This document shows positions 16,937 to 31,900 of a stretch of 64,000 nt of DNA, one piece after another. The stretch's first letter is position 1, and each line of letters starts with the position of its first letter. The translations under genes and the position numbers were made by a program. Source of the stretch: Norana najaformis (lineage: Eukaryota > Annelida > Clitellata > Crassiclitellata > Hormogastridae); contig OZ029918.1 of NCBI GenBank assembly GCA_964023275.1, positions 38,301,477 to 38,365,476 on the forward strand, written 5' to 3'. The notes beneath the pieces are model-generated. The model was not told the origin of the DNA. It saw only the letters and a program-made list of their open reading frames with translations, and ran no database searches.

Positions 16937-19900
16937 GTAGCGTATTAATTCCTCTCTAATTTACTCATCTCTATTCCATTCTATTCTATTCTACGATACT
17001 CTGTTCTTTTCTTGTCTATTCTGTTCTATCTATATTATTCTAATTTATTCTGTTCTCTATTCTGTTCTGTTCTGCTGTATTCTGTTCTATTATGTTCTAA
17101 TTCTGTTCTGTTCTGTTCTTTATTCTATTCTTATTTATTCTATTCTCTGTTCTACTCTGGTTTGTTCTGTTCTCTTCTAGTTTTTTGTTTTCTTCTCTAT
17201 CCTACACAACTTGAAACACTTTAAAAAGCTGTTCTTTTTTGCCAGGACTGATCTGGGAAAGGCCTCTGAGTAGTTATCTTGTAGAGGCACTACATAAATG
17301 CTCTAAATGAAAACAATAATAAATATCTGTTACATTGTTTAATTTCAGTGACGATTCCACCACTCATAGTCTCGGAGCCGGAGAAGGACTTGGCGTTCCG
17401 AGAATATGAAAGCATTGAGTTGCCTTGTGTTGCAACAGGAACGCCTTCTCCAACGTTAGTAAAACCGGTTCCCGATTTCCTTTACTGTTTTCAGTTTCAG
17501 TTCAGTGCAGGTGGACAAGAAGAGAAGAGCCTTCCGTTAGTTCAAGGCAGCGAAGGTTCTATATGATAGTAGCACTGTCCATACATGGGGACCTTAAATG
17601 GCATGGTAACCATTCAAATAGGAAGAGGTGGTGAAAGTTCTCACCCGAAAGAATTCCTTCTAAAATGAGCGGGGACAAAGCTATCCGATCACTTTAGAAA
17701 AACGTGTACATTTACATTTATTTGTAGAGCCTTAATTTTTTTAGACTTGGCACATTTGAGTGGGTGACCGGTTGTGAAACTTGCTGCCTGCTTCTGTCCA
17801 CCGTGCAGGTTATCTAAAGTATTCAGGTTGGAGCTAAATCCTCTGTTTACCAGATTGCTTAGTCTCTGCGGCATGGCTTCTGGTCTCTTGGACTTTGTGG
17901 ACCTTGAATAGTTCTGTCCAATAACAAAGGCATTACTTACTTACTTACATAGACTGTAATTTTGGAATGTCGTTTTGCTTAGAAGTTACCATCAAGTGAT
18001 GTCTTATACATCGTGATGACAACACCTTTCTTAAAAGGCGTTTCGAGATTAGATTAAGTCTGACCTTTCTATGAATAAAGCTGAAGATAGCTAGATTTTA
18101 TCACAGCTAGTGGGACCTGGTGGTGTAGTGGTATGTTCTGTGCCTTGTAACCAGAGGGTCATGGGTTCGAGTCTGCCTCAAGCCACTTCGTAGCGACCTT
18201 GGACAAGTTGCCCACCTATAATTGTCTGTGGGAAGGCAACGGGGAACCACCTCACTCATATCATCCCGGGTGGCATAAAGCCAATAGACCTGCCTTCGGG
18301 CAGAGAACTCATCATCATCATCACAGCTGTTGAAGTTTGAAGCACAAGTGGAAGTTTGATTTTAACGTATGTTGTTTCCTCTGTGTAGATATCGGTGGCA
18401 GATGAATGAGAAGGATTTTGATCCAAGTGGTAATGACGGTCGAATCGCGATTCAGCCAGGAGTGGGGACGTTAATTTTTGCCAAACCGCTTTCACGAGAC
18501 GAAGCCATCTATCAGTGCCTTGCTGAAAACGTCGTTGGAATTGCGTTGACTGTGAAAGTCAATCTGCGTCAAGCATGTGGGTTGTTAAACAGCATTTGAT
18601 AAACTCAGTGAAAGCAGTTAGTCCTACATTCATACATTCATTCATTTATTCATTCATTCAGTCAGTGATGCTTAATAAATGCAGAAATAATAATAATAAT
18701 AAAAATAACATTGGGGAGGCGCTCATTTCCTCTCCTCTGGGCCCTTGAGCCGGCACCAAATTCTACTGCTTGGTGACAGAGGCACGGTGTGTGCGAACAA
18801 CTTGGGCAGGGTCATTACCCAGAGTCGAACCTGCAACTGTATGAACATTGATCAAATGCGCTACCTATAGACCACCATGTCACACAATAATAATAATAAT
18901 AACCCTTACCAGTTTGAACCGAAACAATTCATGGACTGCGAACGGAGCCGGCACGACGCCACTCTCCGACAGGGCTTCAATGAAGCCCTAAAGGGCTGTC
19001 GGCTCCATTCCGGCATGCATGTGTGACGTGCCAGGATGGCAGACTGATCGGATTTAAAGTTTATAATAATATTATTATTAACAATAATATTAATAATAAT
19101 AATAATTAAAAATAATAGTAATTCATTTTTGCTCCTGAGGAGTTTCTGTTGTGTTTTGTGAACAAATGTGTTATATCTTTTTTTATCTGTTACTCTTTCA
19201 GTGCTTCAGCCATTCCAGAAAACGACCACAAAGTATAATCATCCATCTTTGGGATCCTCGCTGCAGCTGAGGTGCATTCCACCGACAAGTTTTCCCAAAG
19301 CTGATGTATTCTGGGCAACGATTGCGGAAGGAAGTCGATTCACCCCGATCGATATGTCGGATAGAGTAACCCAGGATCCAGAAGGTATTATTTATTTTTA
19401 TTCTTATTTATTGTTTTTTATTGTGGTTATTTATAATTGATGATTACTATGTTTTTATTGTAAATGTTTTACTCTTAGACCTAGTGCACTCGCTTGAAAA
19501 CTTATGATAGTGTTAATGCTGTAACTTAGGTAATTACCTCTTTCAGTATAGGTTCTTGTTATTTATTAATTAATGAACACATGAATGAATGAATGAACAA
19601 ATGTACATGTGAATGGACAAATGATTAAATGAATGAACGAATGAATGAATGAATGTAAAAATGAATGAACAGTATTAATAATAAAAATGATGATGATGAT
19701 GACGATGACAGTAACAGTAACAGCAATAACAATAATGGTTTAATAAATTGGAATGTTAGGGGGATTGTATATGTTGATTTAAAATATTTTTCCCTGATTC
19801 ACGTTTTTCGTTTTAACTGAATAATTTTTCATGTGGATGGTTTGCTTTTTAACAAAACCTCCAGGAAACTTGAACTTCGTTAACATCGTGGAGGAAGACT

Positions 19901-22900
19901 TCAAGAATAACAACACGTACACATGCATCGCACAGAACAAAGCCATGCGTAGCATTCAACAGGGCGAATTCAACCGAATCATACCAAGAGGAGGTGACAA
20001 TGAAACATGAATTATGATTGCTCTTATTCGTATCGTATTTGAAAACTTTTATAGCGCCTCTTACAGAACAAGCTACTCAGAAGTGCTTCCAGATTGAGGA
20101 CCCTGGGGAGATAAGAACGTCTTTAAACAATGAGCTGACTCGGCTCTATCTCCAGCAGAGACCTTTGCATGAATAGAAGGCGGAAGTCCTTATTACGATT
20201 TTAATTTTTAATCTTAATGTCGCTGTTTTAGCAGACTGATCTACTGGATTTTAAGTCCTGGTTGGGGCTTGGTTTTCGTGTGCCATCAGTTGATGCCTTG
20301 TGTGATAGTGAAAACGTTGACCTGTACCTATTGGACCGAATTCCTATCGGAATTTGACCTGGCTTCTCCAGTGGGTTGCGATTTTGATTGCGATTTCGCT
20401 TGAAGCGGCCATTGATTGATGCCTTATGCATTGTGATAACGGCACTACAAGAGTCTTTAGATTAGATTAGATTATCGTAAATGGAATCATCAGGATGGCA
20501 CTTATTTATTTTTTGAATAGAGCCTCATACTGAAAGTTACGGTACACAAGGATGTGCTGTTCAATTTTATACTACCGTCTTGGTTTGGGTGATTTATTCA
20601 GTAGCACTCTGGGTCTGTATTCCAACGATTTTGGGTTTGAACCTGCTGTGCAGACTCCATTTAGACTTATCGTTCACACGCACCTGTCTTGTGCCTCGGA
20701 TTCAGATTTGCTCACGTTGAATGCTTATCTTGTGCAATAAATAGGTAAAATGTGTTGTATGTTGATTGGTTTATTGTTTTGTTTACCAGTGTCAGTGGTT
20801 TATTATAAACCGGCCATCATGTGGCAGTCGCCAACTCAACAGGTGGCAGTTCGTGGAGCCACGGTTACAATCAAGTGCATCTTCTCTGGCTGGTAAGGAC
20901 CTCCTCAGGAAACTGTTTAGTCCTTCTTCTCCCCAATCCTCCCTATTTCCAGTCCTGCATATTTCCTATTCTGCGCATTTCCAATCCTATGTATTTCCAA
21001 TCTTCCAAATTTCCAGTAGTTCATGTTCCAATCCTCCCTTTCCCAATCTGCCCTATTTCCAATCTGTCCTGTTTCCAATCCTTGCTCTTTCAGTCCTCCC
21101 TCTTTCAATCCTACGCATTCCTATTCTCCCTCTTCCTATTCTCCCTCTTTCAGTCCTCCCTCTTCCTATTCTCCCTCTTCCAATCCTCCCTTTTTCAATC
21201 TCCATTTTTTCAAACCTCCCTATTTCCAGTCCTCCCCCTTCCAGTCCTTCCTTTCTCCTATCATCCATCTTTCACATGTATTCCACAGCATTCTCTCAAC
21301 ATTCTGCCTGGTTTCCATTCTAGCCCGACGCCGAGAGTCGACTGGATTCGCAGCGACAAACCGATGTCGGGAAGAGCGCGTTTCGAAAGCTTTGGCCAGC
21401 AGCTGACGATAGAAAACGTGCAGTATGACGACGCAGGGAAGTACGAGTGTCAGGGCATCAACGATCAAACCATGGTTCCAATCCGTAGATCCTTTGACCT
21501 CTCAGTCGAATGTATGTACTTTCGCTACATGTTTTATTGCATTACTTGTAATGTAATTTAATTATGACAATTTTAAAGCATCATAATAAGAGTTCAAGAT
21601 CTCTCCGGAGAACGCTAAGTTGTGGGAACATTTTATTCACAGGCACGTCATCAATAGTAGCTACTTCTAGTATTATTTATTATTTCTGCATTTATGAAGT
21701 CCACTATCTATTGACTAAGCATCAACCAATGGCGCTAAGCAATTGCCTGTAAAGGACTTGCTTGTAAAGTAATTGCCTCAAAGGATGCTCAAAACCCTTG
21801 TACATTTACATTGTTGTGTATGGATTATGATAAAAACACAATATCAGTCATTAGATTAGATTAGATTAGATTTTCTGTTTTTATCTTCTTTCAGCTGCTC
21901 CTTATTGGGTGACTAAACCAGAATCGGTGGATGCCGCCGTGAACGAAACGGCAACTTTTACATGCATTGGAGAGGGAATTCCAAATCCAAACTACTTCTG
22001 GTTCCTTAACGGAGTTCCCATAACAAGTTAGTGAAGATTTCAGAAATGTCAGTACTTATTTCCCTAATATTTTTGTAAATATTATTAAGTTTTATTGTTA
22101 GTGATACAATGTATTATTTTACGATAGAATTTGAGGCATGTTAATTTGTTGTTAAAAATAGCAGAAGGAGACCTTTGCATTTATTACATTACCCAAGGTA
22201 AACGAAAAGAATGTTGCTATGAGCTGTCTGTGGAAATCCTTGGAAACGTCTGCAAATATGCCACAAATTGCTCTCGTTATATTTGTATCTTAAATTTTTA
22301 AAATTTTTATTTATAAGTACATGTTATTATGGTTATATTTATTTATCATTTATTATTGTTATTATTATTTTTAGTATTACTATTATTGTTATTATTATTA
22401 TGATTATTATTATCATTGTTGTTGTTGTTGTTATAGTATTTGTTACTGAATTTTTTCCACTGAAAGATAGAAAACTTCCGGTTGATAAGCAAGCCAAAGA
22501 TGGGTTACCATGGAGATAAAGAGCTCACTGGTTGCCATAGCAACATATATGATTGAAACCGACAACCTTGACAGCGATCTTTTACTCTTAGTTGCCATGG
22601 AGATTAAAAATGATTAATTGCCCTACGAACATGTATGGTTCAAATCGATAACCCTGGCAATAATCTTTGACCCATGGTGATAAAGAGCCATTGCTAGTTG
22701 CCATAGGAACATACACTATTCAAACTGGTTACCTTGACATCGATCTTTGTGCAGAGGTTCCTTCTGATCCTAGACGCATAGGAACGGAGAACACATTGAC
22801 TTTTACGAACATGACGACGAAGGATGCGATGGTCATCCAGTGCAACGTTACCAACAAATATGGATACAACTTCACCAACGCCTATTTGAACGTCCTCGGT

Positions 22901-25900
22901 AAAGAATTTTCTCATTCAAATATAAAATTTTAAAAGTTCCGGTTTGCTTCCTGGTCTAGTCTTCAGTAAAGATTAGACTTTTATAATTTCTATTTTTTCA
23001 ACAATCCAACAATTGTGGGTTTGAGACTGCTGAGTGGGCAACCCCATGTAACAATCATAGACCAGTTGTTCATTTGCCTTGCAGTTCAGACTCATAGTAA
23101 GTAAGGTAAATTAATGTACTGTAATGCACAAGACATCAAGCTTATTATTATTATTATTATTATTATTATTTATATATATCTGCATTTATTACGTGCCACT
23201 ATATAATGTCTAAGCATCAATCGATGGCACTGAGCAATTGTGAGTGAAGGACTTGCTTAAGGTCTCTATGCAGTAACTGTCTCAGGGGTGAAGGTTCGAA
23301 CCCGTACTCTGCGTGTTACAAGCCAAGTGTTATATCCAGTTGGCTACTGTGACCCAAATACAAGCCAAGTGCTCTAACCAATCGGCTACTGTGACCCAAA
23401 TACAAGCCAAGTGCTCTAACCAATCGGCTACTGTGACCCAAATACAAGCCAAGCTCTCTAACCAATCGGCAAACGTGACCCACTTCCAAAGAAGAGGTAC
23501 AATGATTTAACTGTACTGTTAATTGGCATTGTGTTTACGTTGTTTGATGATCTTCTTTGCAGTGGAGCCTCCATTTATCCTCGATCCTCCAGTGGATGGT
23601 CAGAAGGCAGCCGAGGGTCAGACCATCAACCTGACGTGTAGCGTCTTTGGGTCCCCGAAACCCCTCGTTGTCTGGAAGAAAGGGTACGAACAGCTGACCG
23701 GGGGCAGATACCAAGTCATGGACAATGGAGACTTACAGATTACCGTGAGTCTTCGTCTTCTGATGTTTCTCAGTAATGTAATGTAATTACACGTAATGTT
23801 TTAGAAGGATTCTTGATGTTTCAACTGTGGCTTGGTAAATGTAAATGTAAATGTACGGAGTTTTATATAGCGACTGTAGGCCTCTACCCATCTCTTCACC
23901 TACCCTATTTTGTGGAGTTTTTATTATTTTCTTTTGTACCTTAGAGTTTATTTTATCCTAAGTTGTTTCTGTTTTTACCCGAGATTGCAATGATCCATCT
24001 GGATTTAAATACTTAATTAGTAGAGGAAGGGAAATGTTTTGCTGTTCATAACGAGCTCTTCCATTGTTTAGGCTGATCAGGAGCACCTTCGAAAGGTACT
24101 TAGAAGGCACTATAAGATGTGCAGTCAGTTGGATTACATTACAACTATGAATAATCATCGTCATCGTAAAATCGTAATCGTAAACTAGATTTCTACAGCA
24201 CCCAAGTAAAGCTATGTCACGGGAACCAGCTTATTCACAGGCGCTCAGTCAAAACAAAATCAGTTGGCAGGAAGGGTTTGATTCCAGATGAAGATCCAAT
24301 TGTCAGGCAGGGAGTCAGACGGCTACGGTGGGTGGTGTTTGGAATTCGATTCGGAGGACAGATAAGGGGAAGAAGAGGAATCAATACAGGATACTCTATC
24401 ATCATTATTAGTTCCTGATGCCAGCCAGTTGGTGATGATGGATACGAAAGAATGATCTCCTTTGTTTTCAATCATTTGTCGGATCCATTTAGTTGAAGTC
24501 TTGTTTTGTTTTTGTTCAATCGTTTGATTACCTGTATCGATTTTAGGATGTGTCCCTTGTTGATGCTGGCTCCTACACTTGCACAGCCACCAGTCGCCTT
24601 GGTTATGCTGAAGCTACTGGAACACTCATCGTAAGAAGTACGCGACTGCCTTTCATTACAGCATTACACTGTAACACGATGTAGTTGCAATCGTAACTTG
24701 TAACTTGACTTACGATGTACGAGTGTTAGCTTATTCAACTTTGTGTGTGATTATTTGGCCAAAATATGAAGAGTGTTAAATACTGTCTAACAATTTTGAG
24801 TTGTACGTGGCTGTATTTTTAACCATTTCTTTAAAAATATCTTGCATATCAAGACACTTCATTTTGTAACTTTTCAGTACTACCCAAAGTTAATAACTGC
24901 CTGCATAACTATCTCACCGACCTAAATTTTCTTGTATGCCCTAAAAATAATTAGTGGGGCACTGTGGTCCACATTAGCGTAGAAGTACCAGCTGAAAAAG
25001 ATCTAGACGAGGTTGCGTACACTTTTAATGGAATAATTTGAAAACGTATTCTGCAAAGAGTCAAAAGAAATTTTTCTTGCGGAAATGCAGGGCGAACGAT
25101 GATTGTCACGGCACCAATGGACATGATGGTCTACGAAGGGACGGAGGCCAAGTTCACCTGCACAGCCACAACCGACCCCGAAGAAGTGGCCAACCTCGAG
25201 ATCCTGTGGCAGAAGGACGGACAGACCATTGACTACGCTCTCGCCCAAAGAGTCTTCCAGAACCAGATGGATAACTCGCTGACAATTTCCGGCACAATTT
25301 ACCTGGATACTGGAAAATACACCTGCATGGCCGTCAACGGATTGGACGAGGATCAGTCCAGCGCTCAACTTGTTGTCCAAGGTAGGCGTCGTGGTTTGAT
25401 ATTATCATCAGTTGGCGTTAGTAACTAATGTAATCTAGTCTAATCTAATGACTTCTATAGCGCCGTTATTATAATGCACACGGCATCAATCGATGTAAGT
25501 AATGAGCCGTTGGAGAAGCTCGGTCAGAATAATAAGTTAATTTCTTGGATAACAGTTCTGCATCGTCACAGCAACCTCCATTTTTAGTTGCTGTGTTTAT
25601 TTCATATCATAGTACTTGCTTGTTTTTGATAGAAGCCGTTATTTGTCTTCACTAGCATCCATCGTTATCCATTGTCAGTAACTATATTTAGTTACCAAAA
25701 GTTACCATCAGGGACCTTTTAAACACAACCAACCCAACAGTTCCTCTCTCCCGTCTCTCTCTGGTCTTCTGGCAACCGGAATTGGTTCTTGATGTGACAT
25801 TGTTGGACAACCCCAATGACTTGACGCAGCATTCATGAATGAGCTGGTACTCTGTGCTTAGCTTTTAAGTAACGTTTTAGGGAGTTTACGCTTACAATTA

Positions 25901-28900
25901 CAATCATCAAATTATCCGGCATTCAAATTACGATCTCAACATCAAACAGCATTCTGATCTGGCTTTAACTTTTCTCCATTTTCCACTGCCTTTGAGCGGT
26001 CCTTAAAGGCGCTATAAAATTTTTCAGTTACATTACATTTATGAGTGGTTTAAACATTTCTGTAGCTCCACCAGATCCGCCAGCTTCCGTCCAGGTCCGC
26101 TGTTACAACACAAATCGTCAAGCGGAGATCTGGTGGCAGCCGGGGAAGGAAAACTATGCTCCGATTCTCAACTTTGTCATCCAATACAACACGTCCTTCG
26201 CTCCAGATACATGGTACGACATTGCGACGAACGTCTCCCAGAACGAGCGTCGTATGGTCGTCACGATGTCACCTTGGGGCAACTACACATTCCGCGTAAT
26301 CGCTCGTAACAAGATCGGCTTGAGTCTGCCGAGCATGCAGACGTTCAATATCTGCTCGACGCAGCCGGATGTGCCGGATAAGAATCCGGAGAATGTGATC
26401 GGAGAGGGAGACCAGCCAAATAATCTAGTCATCTTCTGGACGGTGAGTAATCTGTAAAGTGACGTACCTGTGTACGTGAAAATGTTTTGTGTTTGAACGA
26501 GATTCTAGTTTGTCCGAAGACGTAGATAGGTGTGTGAATATTACTTGGATTGTTTTTATTGTTGATTAATCTAGTTATCGTCTGGATGGTGAGTATCGCT
26601 CGGATTCTGTAAAGTGACGTACCTGTGTACGTGAAAATGTTTTATGTTTGAACGAGATTCTAGTTTGTCAGGAGACATAGAGGGGACTGTGAATATTACT
26701 CAGTTTATGTTGTTTTTTGTTGATTTATCTAGTTATCTTCAAGTATCGCTAAGATTCTGTAAAGCGATACAGCACCAGTGAATAAGCTAATATTCCTGAC
26801 ACAACTTGTATGTGGCTTTGAGAAATTTCGTGAATTTCGATTTACATTACACTAATGTAAATTACAGTAATGTAAACAATTACAGTGTTGGTGAAAAACC
26901 CAAGCCGATTATTTCCATTGAAAATGTCAACGCCATACGGTCATTACAGAAAAATGCGTACATTTACATTGATCGCTGATTTCTTCTCCAGCCGATGCCT
27001 CCAATCGAGCAGAACGGTCCGGATTTCAAGTACGTTGTGACTTGGCAACTGGCGAATGACAGCAACGGGCGTCCCGGTCCGCTGAACACGGCCAACATCC
27101 AAAGAGCCGACGCCTGGCATTACGTCGTTCCGGACGTCATGCCGACCTACAAACCCTACTTGATAACGGTCAAAGCGAGCAACGCAAGGGGAGACAGTAG
27201 CGCCGACCTCCACACTATTATCGGGTATTCGGGGGAGGCGGGTAAGCCTTGATTTTCTACTTTGTGCATGTGGTAGGTTTCTGCGTAAATGTAAATGTGT
27301 ACGTTTTTTTTTACAGCAACTGTTTGGCGGTGACCCTGCTTTTTTTCAATGAATTTATTGGGTGAGATCCTTCACCACTGTGGCATGTTTAGTGGGCGAC
27401 ATGCCTTTTAAGGTCCTTGTGTAAATGTAAATGTTTATATTTTTCTATAACGACCGTATGGCCTCGACCCTGCTCATTTTTATTGAATTAATTGGGTGAG
27501 ATTCTTTGCCACCGCTACCCGTTTGAATGGGCGCAACGCCATTTAGAGTCCCTGTGTATTGTTGGTTCGTTTTTAAACATAGCAGCACGTAAGTGTTAAG
27601 AAATCAAGGTATTATGTTAAAGTACTTTTTACAATTACACTGTAATGTAATATTGAGGACATGTTTACAGTTTTATAGCATTTACTGTATTACATCAGGA
27701 CATTTGTTTACAATTACGTAGTAGCGTAATCTGACTGAGACGCTGAGTATATCAACTCCAGAGGTGTCAAGTACAGTGCCGTCTAACTGGAAGGCATCCA
27801 TTTACAGTTACCACATAATCAGATGTTATGTAAACTGTAACACTGTTGTAACGTATAACACTTCAATTGCTGCTGCAGTTTAGTGAGAATTGAGTTTATA
27901 CTTTCTGTATTAAATTTTAAACTACTGTAAAAACTATTATTATTATTCTTATTGTTATTATTATTATTATTGTTACTATTAATGGTCACATGTAATGTAA
28001 TGCGAATCTGCAGTTTATTCAGTGGCTGGGTGGAAAACAGAAATCCAGATGTTTGACGCAAATGAGAAATTATGGGATTTCAGGCGTTTCTTAAAGAAAG
28101 AGAGTTTGAGCTTCGTTATGTCAAAATCGCTGTGGTAAGTAAGTAGTGGTTGGTTTTTCCAGCACCACTTGTGTATCCGACGGACGTGACGTATGTCGAG
28201 GAGACGCTGAAGTCGACTTCCGTCAACCTCACTTGGACGCAGATCAACACTTCCCCCGATCAAGTGCGAGGGTTTTTCCGGGGCTATAGGGTAAGCATGC
28301 AGTCTTTTACTTTTGCCTGCCTCTTACTTTGTATACCTCTGTTTAACTTTTACCTTGATTTACCTGCTACTTTTTTCCCTTTACCTTGATTTACCTGTTA
28401 CTTTTTTGCCTTTGCCCGTTGATTTACCTGTTAGTTTTTCACCTTTTACCTTTATTTACCTGTTACTTTTTCTTATTTTAGTTTTATTTACCTGTTATTT
28501 TTCGTTCTTTTACCTTTATTTACCAGTAATCTTTTTATAGTTGTTTTCTGCTTATCTTTTACCTTTGTTTTGTTTTAACTGTATTTAAATTTGTTTACTT
28601 TTTACCTGATATTTTGTTTACTTGCTATCCCTTTGTTTACCTTTTTGCATGTACTTACCTTTTCCTTTGCTTACCGTTTACCTCTCCAGGTGGAATTTGC
28701 CATCGACGACGGCGACTGGGCATACAACCTCCGTCAGGAGGATTTCATCTCCAATGAACCACTTCAGTATCCACGACCGAGGATCATGAAGCGTGACACG
28801 AAATCGACCACTGGAAAGCATTTTATAACGTTGACCGGCCTTCCGCCAAACTCACCGATCCGAGCGCAGGTGCGAGTACTCAACAAGTACTACGCTGGAC

Positions 28901-31900
28901 CTCAAAGCAATCCAGTCACGTTCACCACTCCTGAAGGAGGTAAGCGACCGTGGTGGTAGACTCTTAGGAGTTGTCTGCTGGGAATCAAATGTTACAACTT
29001 TGTAAATCTTTATTGGAATTCAACCCGGCTTCTACTACAGTTCGTAATCGTAATTCCGAGATTTCTACAGCGTCCAACGAAAGCCGCACCGCGGGTGCCA
29101 GCTTATTCACAGGCGCTCAGTCAAAACAAATTCGATAGGTAAAAAGGTTCAGTTCCAGGTCAAGATCCAAAAGTCAGACGGAGAGACTGCGTGGCAGCTA
29201 CGGGTGGTGGTGCTTGGGGTTGGAGAGGAGAGAGATTTGAGGAAGAAGGGGTGTTTATGGGTGTTAAAGGGGGTTTATGATTTTGGACTGCGATTTTGAC
29301 TTGAAGCGACCTTTGACTGCTGCATTGGGCATTATGATAACGGCGCTATGGAAGTTGTTAGATTAGATTAGATTCACAAACTTTGAGGATAAGGCTGTTA
29401 GCGTGATTTTAGTTCAGCCTCACACAAGGTCAGGAACACCATCTCTCTCTTGAGGTCTGTTTCGTCCTTATAAGAGCAACTTAAAATGTTTTATTTCATT
29501 AATTCATCCATCACGTAGAATCAGGCATGAAGCAATTGTGAGTGAAGGACTTGCTCAAGGTCCCTACAAAGTACATGTCTTAGGGGAAGAGGATCAAACA
29601 CATAATCTCCAGCTGGAGCTGTTTTGTACGTTTCTTAGGGGAAGAGGATCCAACTGGAGCTGTTCAGTACTTTTCTTAACATTCCCATCTTATTTTACTT
29701 ACTTACTTACTTGTTGGTTGCAGAGCCTGGTCCTCCGGCTACCATCTCTGTCGCAGTTATCGGTGCTACTCACTTCATCATCACCTGGTTGCCGCCAAAC
29801 GAACCCAATGGAAACATCATCGGATTCAACATTTCCTACCAGACAAGTATGTTTCACTTTGGTTACTTAAAAAGTAACATTTGATTATTTCTTTATTTAT
29901 CTGTTGCATTTATTGTTTGCAAGGTCAGTATGTCTGAATCTGAGATGTGAGACAAATTGAGTAAACTATACCTATTTGAGGAATTTGAATCTCGGGATAG
30001 CACGGTCCATACACGGGGACATTAAATGGCATGGTGTCCATTCAAACGGGCAGCAGTGGTGAATTAATCACCCGATTAATTAATTGAAAATTAGCAGGAT
30101 TGAGGCCATACGGTCGCTGTAGAAAAACATTTACATTTACTTATCCAGGGTGTTTACGTGAAGTGTGCATGTACCTATGTATGTATGTATCAAAGCATTT
30201 ATATAGTGCACTTTAAGAACCTTACAAAGGTGCTGCAGTATGACTGTGTAAAAGATCTACAAAACGGTGTGTCTCAATATTAGCCAAGAAACATTTTGAG
30301 CTGTTTCGGATGGAAGAGTTCGAATTGTCAGTGGAAGATTGTTGCTGAAAGATGGTCCAAAACATGAGCCGTTGTGCAGTAGTGAGTGTCTGCCTGATCT
30401 CCACCAGCCACAGAACGCATTGTTTGCTATGCAATACAAACACTTTACATATGACCTGATATTTGTAAAGAACTGTGTAAACTGTTGACAGTCACTGGAC
30501 TAAACCTGGGTCGGCTTCAGTACAGAGAACCGATAAACGATTCGAACGCCAACCAGAGTCACGTGACCGGATTAAACCCCAACACAACGTATCGCATCTA
30601 CCTGTCGGCCGCAACAAGCGCCGGGAAAGGAGAACAGATCTTCATAGACTCTACCACCTCCGTCTCTGGACGTAAGTGGCTTCAACCTCTGGCTCTGTGT
30701 AAATGTAACGTAAATGTCAGTCTCTGAAATCTTTCAGTGCGTATTGTACTTGTAATTTGACATTTATAAAGCCCCACTTCAGAATCGACTCGTCAGCACA
30801 TGCAATGTTTGCCACCAATGAACAAGGGAATCAAAATCTATCGATCAGAACAATTAGTCAATTTTATACATTCTTTGAGTTCTTTAATTTCAGTTGGGCC
30901 TAAACTAATGACAGTTATTTGTTTAAATTGTTTACCTATCTTCGCCCAACTTCTCGTTTCCCGAAGATTTCCCCTGATTTCAACTGGACTTTTCCGGTGT
31001 ATTACAGTTTTTTTCTGTGGTTTCACTTGAAGTAACTATTAATTAACACCTTGGGCATTACAATAACGGTGCTGCAGAAGTCAACAGATTAGAGTAGATT
31101 AGACAGAGTGGGTTAGATTGCTGCTATCTAATTTAATCTAATGACTTCTAATGTAGGGCCATTATCATAATGCCCAAGGCATCAGTCAATGGTCGTTTCA
31201 AGTGAAATCGTAGCAGAATCGTAATCCATTGGAGAAGGAAGCAAGGTCAAATTCCTTTAGGTCAAAGATACCAAAGATATCTATCTTCACCATCTGTGAA
31301 TTCTGAAGCTGTCAATCAAAAATAGTCAATCAGTTTATTTTTATTTATTTATTTATTAAAGCACTTGTAACGCGTGCAATGTCAGTACGCCTGAATCTGA
31401 GGTGGCAGAGTACACCTGAATCTGAGGCACGGATTTGAATCTGAGTTGATACAGTTTTTCTCTTTACCACCATGAAATGAGTCGGTAAATCAAATTGGCA
31501 AATCGAATTTCTGCGCAACATGTGCAACAAATTGATTCGTTTATTTTTAAAATGATGAATAATTAATCCTTGTTGTTTTAGCTCCGGATCCACCTACTTT
31601 CGCAATCGTGGAGCTGAACGACACTTATGCGTTGATTTCCTGGGAGCCCTCGAGGTCAGGAGTTCCTGGCAGCGTCTTCTACATTCAGTACAGGCCAAGA
31701 GGTACTTCATCAATATACTGTAAACGTAATTCTGTAATAATTGAAACTGTAAACGTAATTCTATAATAATTGCAACTGTAAACGCAATTCTGTAATAATT
31801 GTTACTGTAAGCATAAGTCTGTAATAATTGTAACTGTAATCGTAATTCTGTAATAATTGTAAATGTAAGCGTAATTCTGTAATAATTGTAACTGTAATCG

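Noticed and set aside
23313..23510. Repeat protein (CSNQSATVTQIQAK) resembling a beta-solenoid
   Set aside because: It is the tandem head of a tRNA-SINE; the repeat unit is tRNA promoter sequence.
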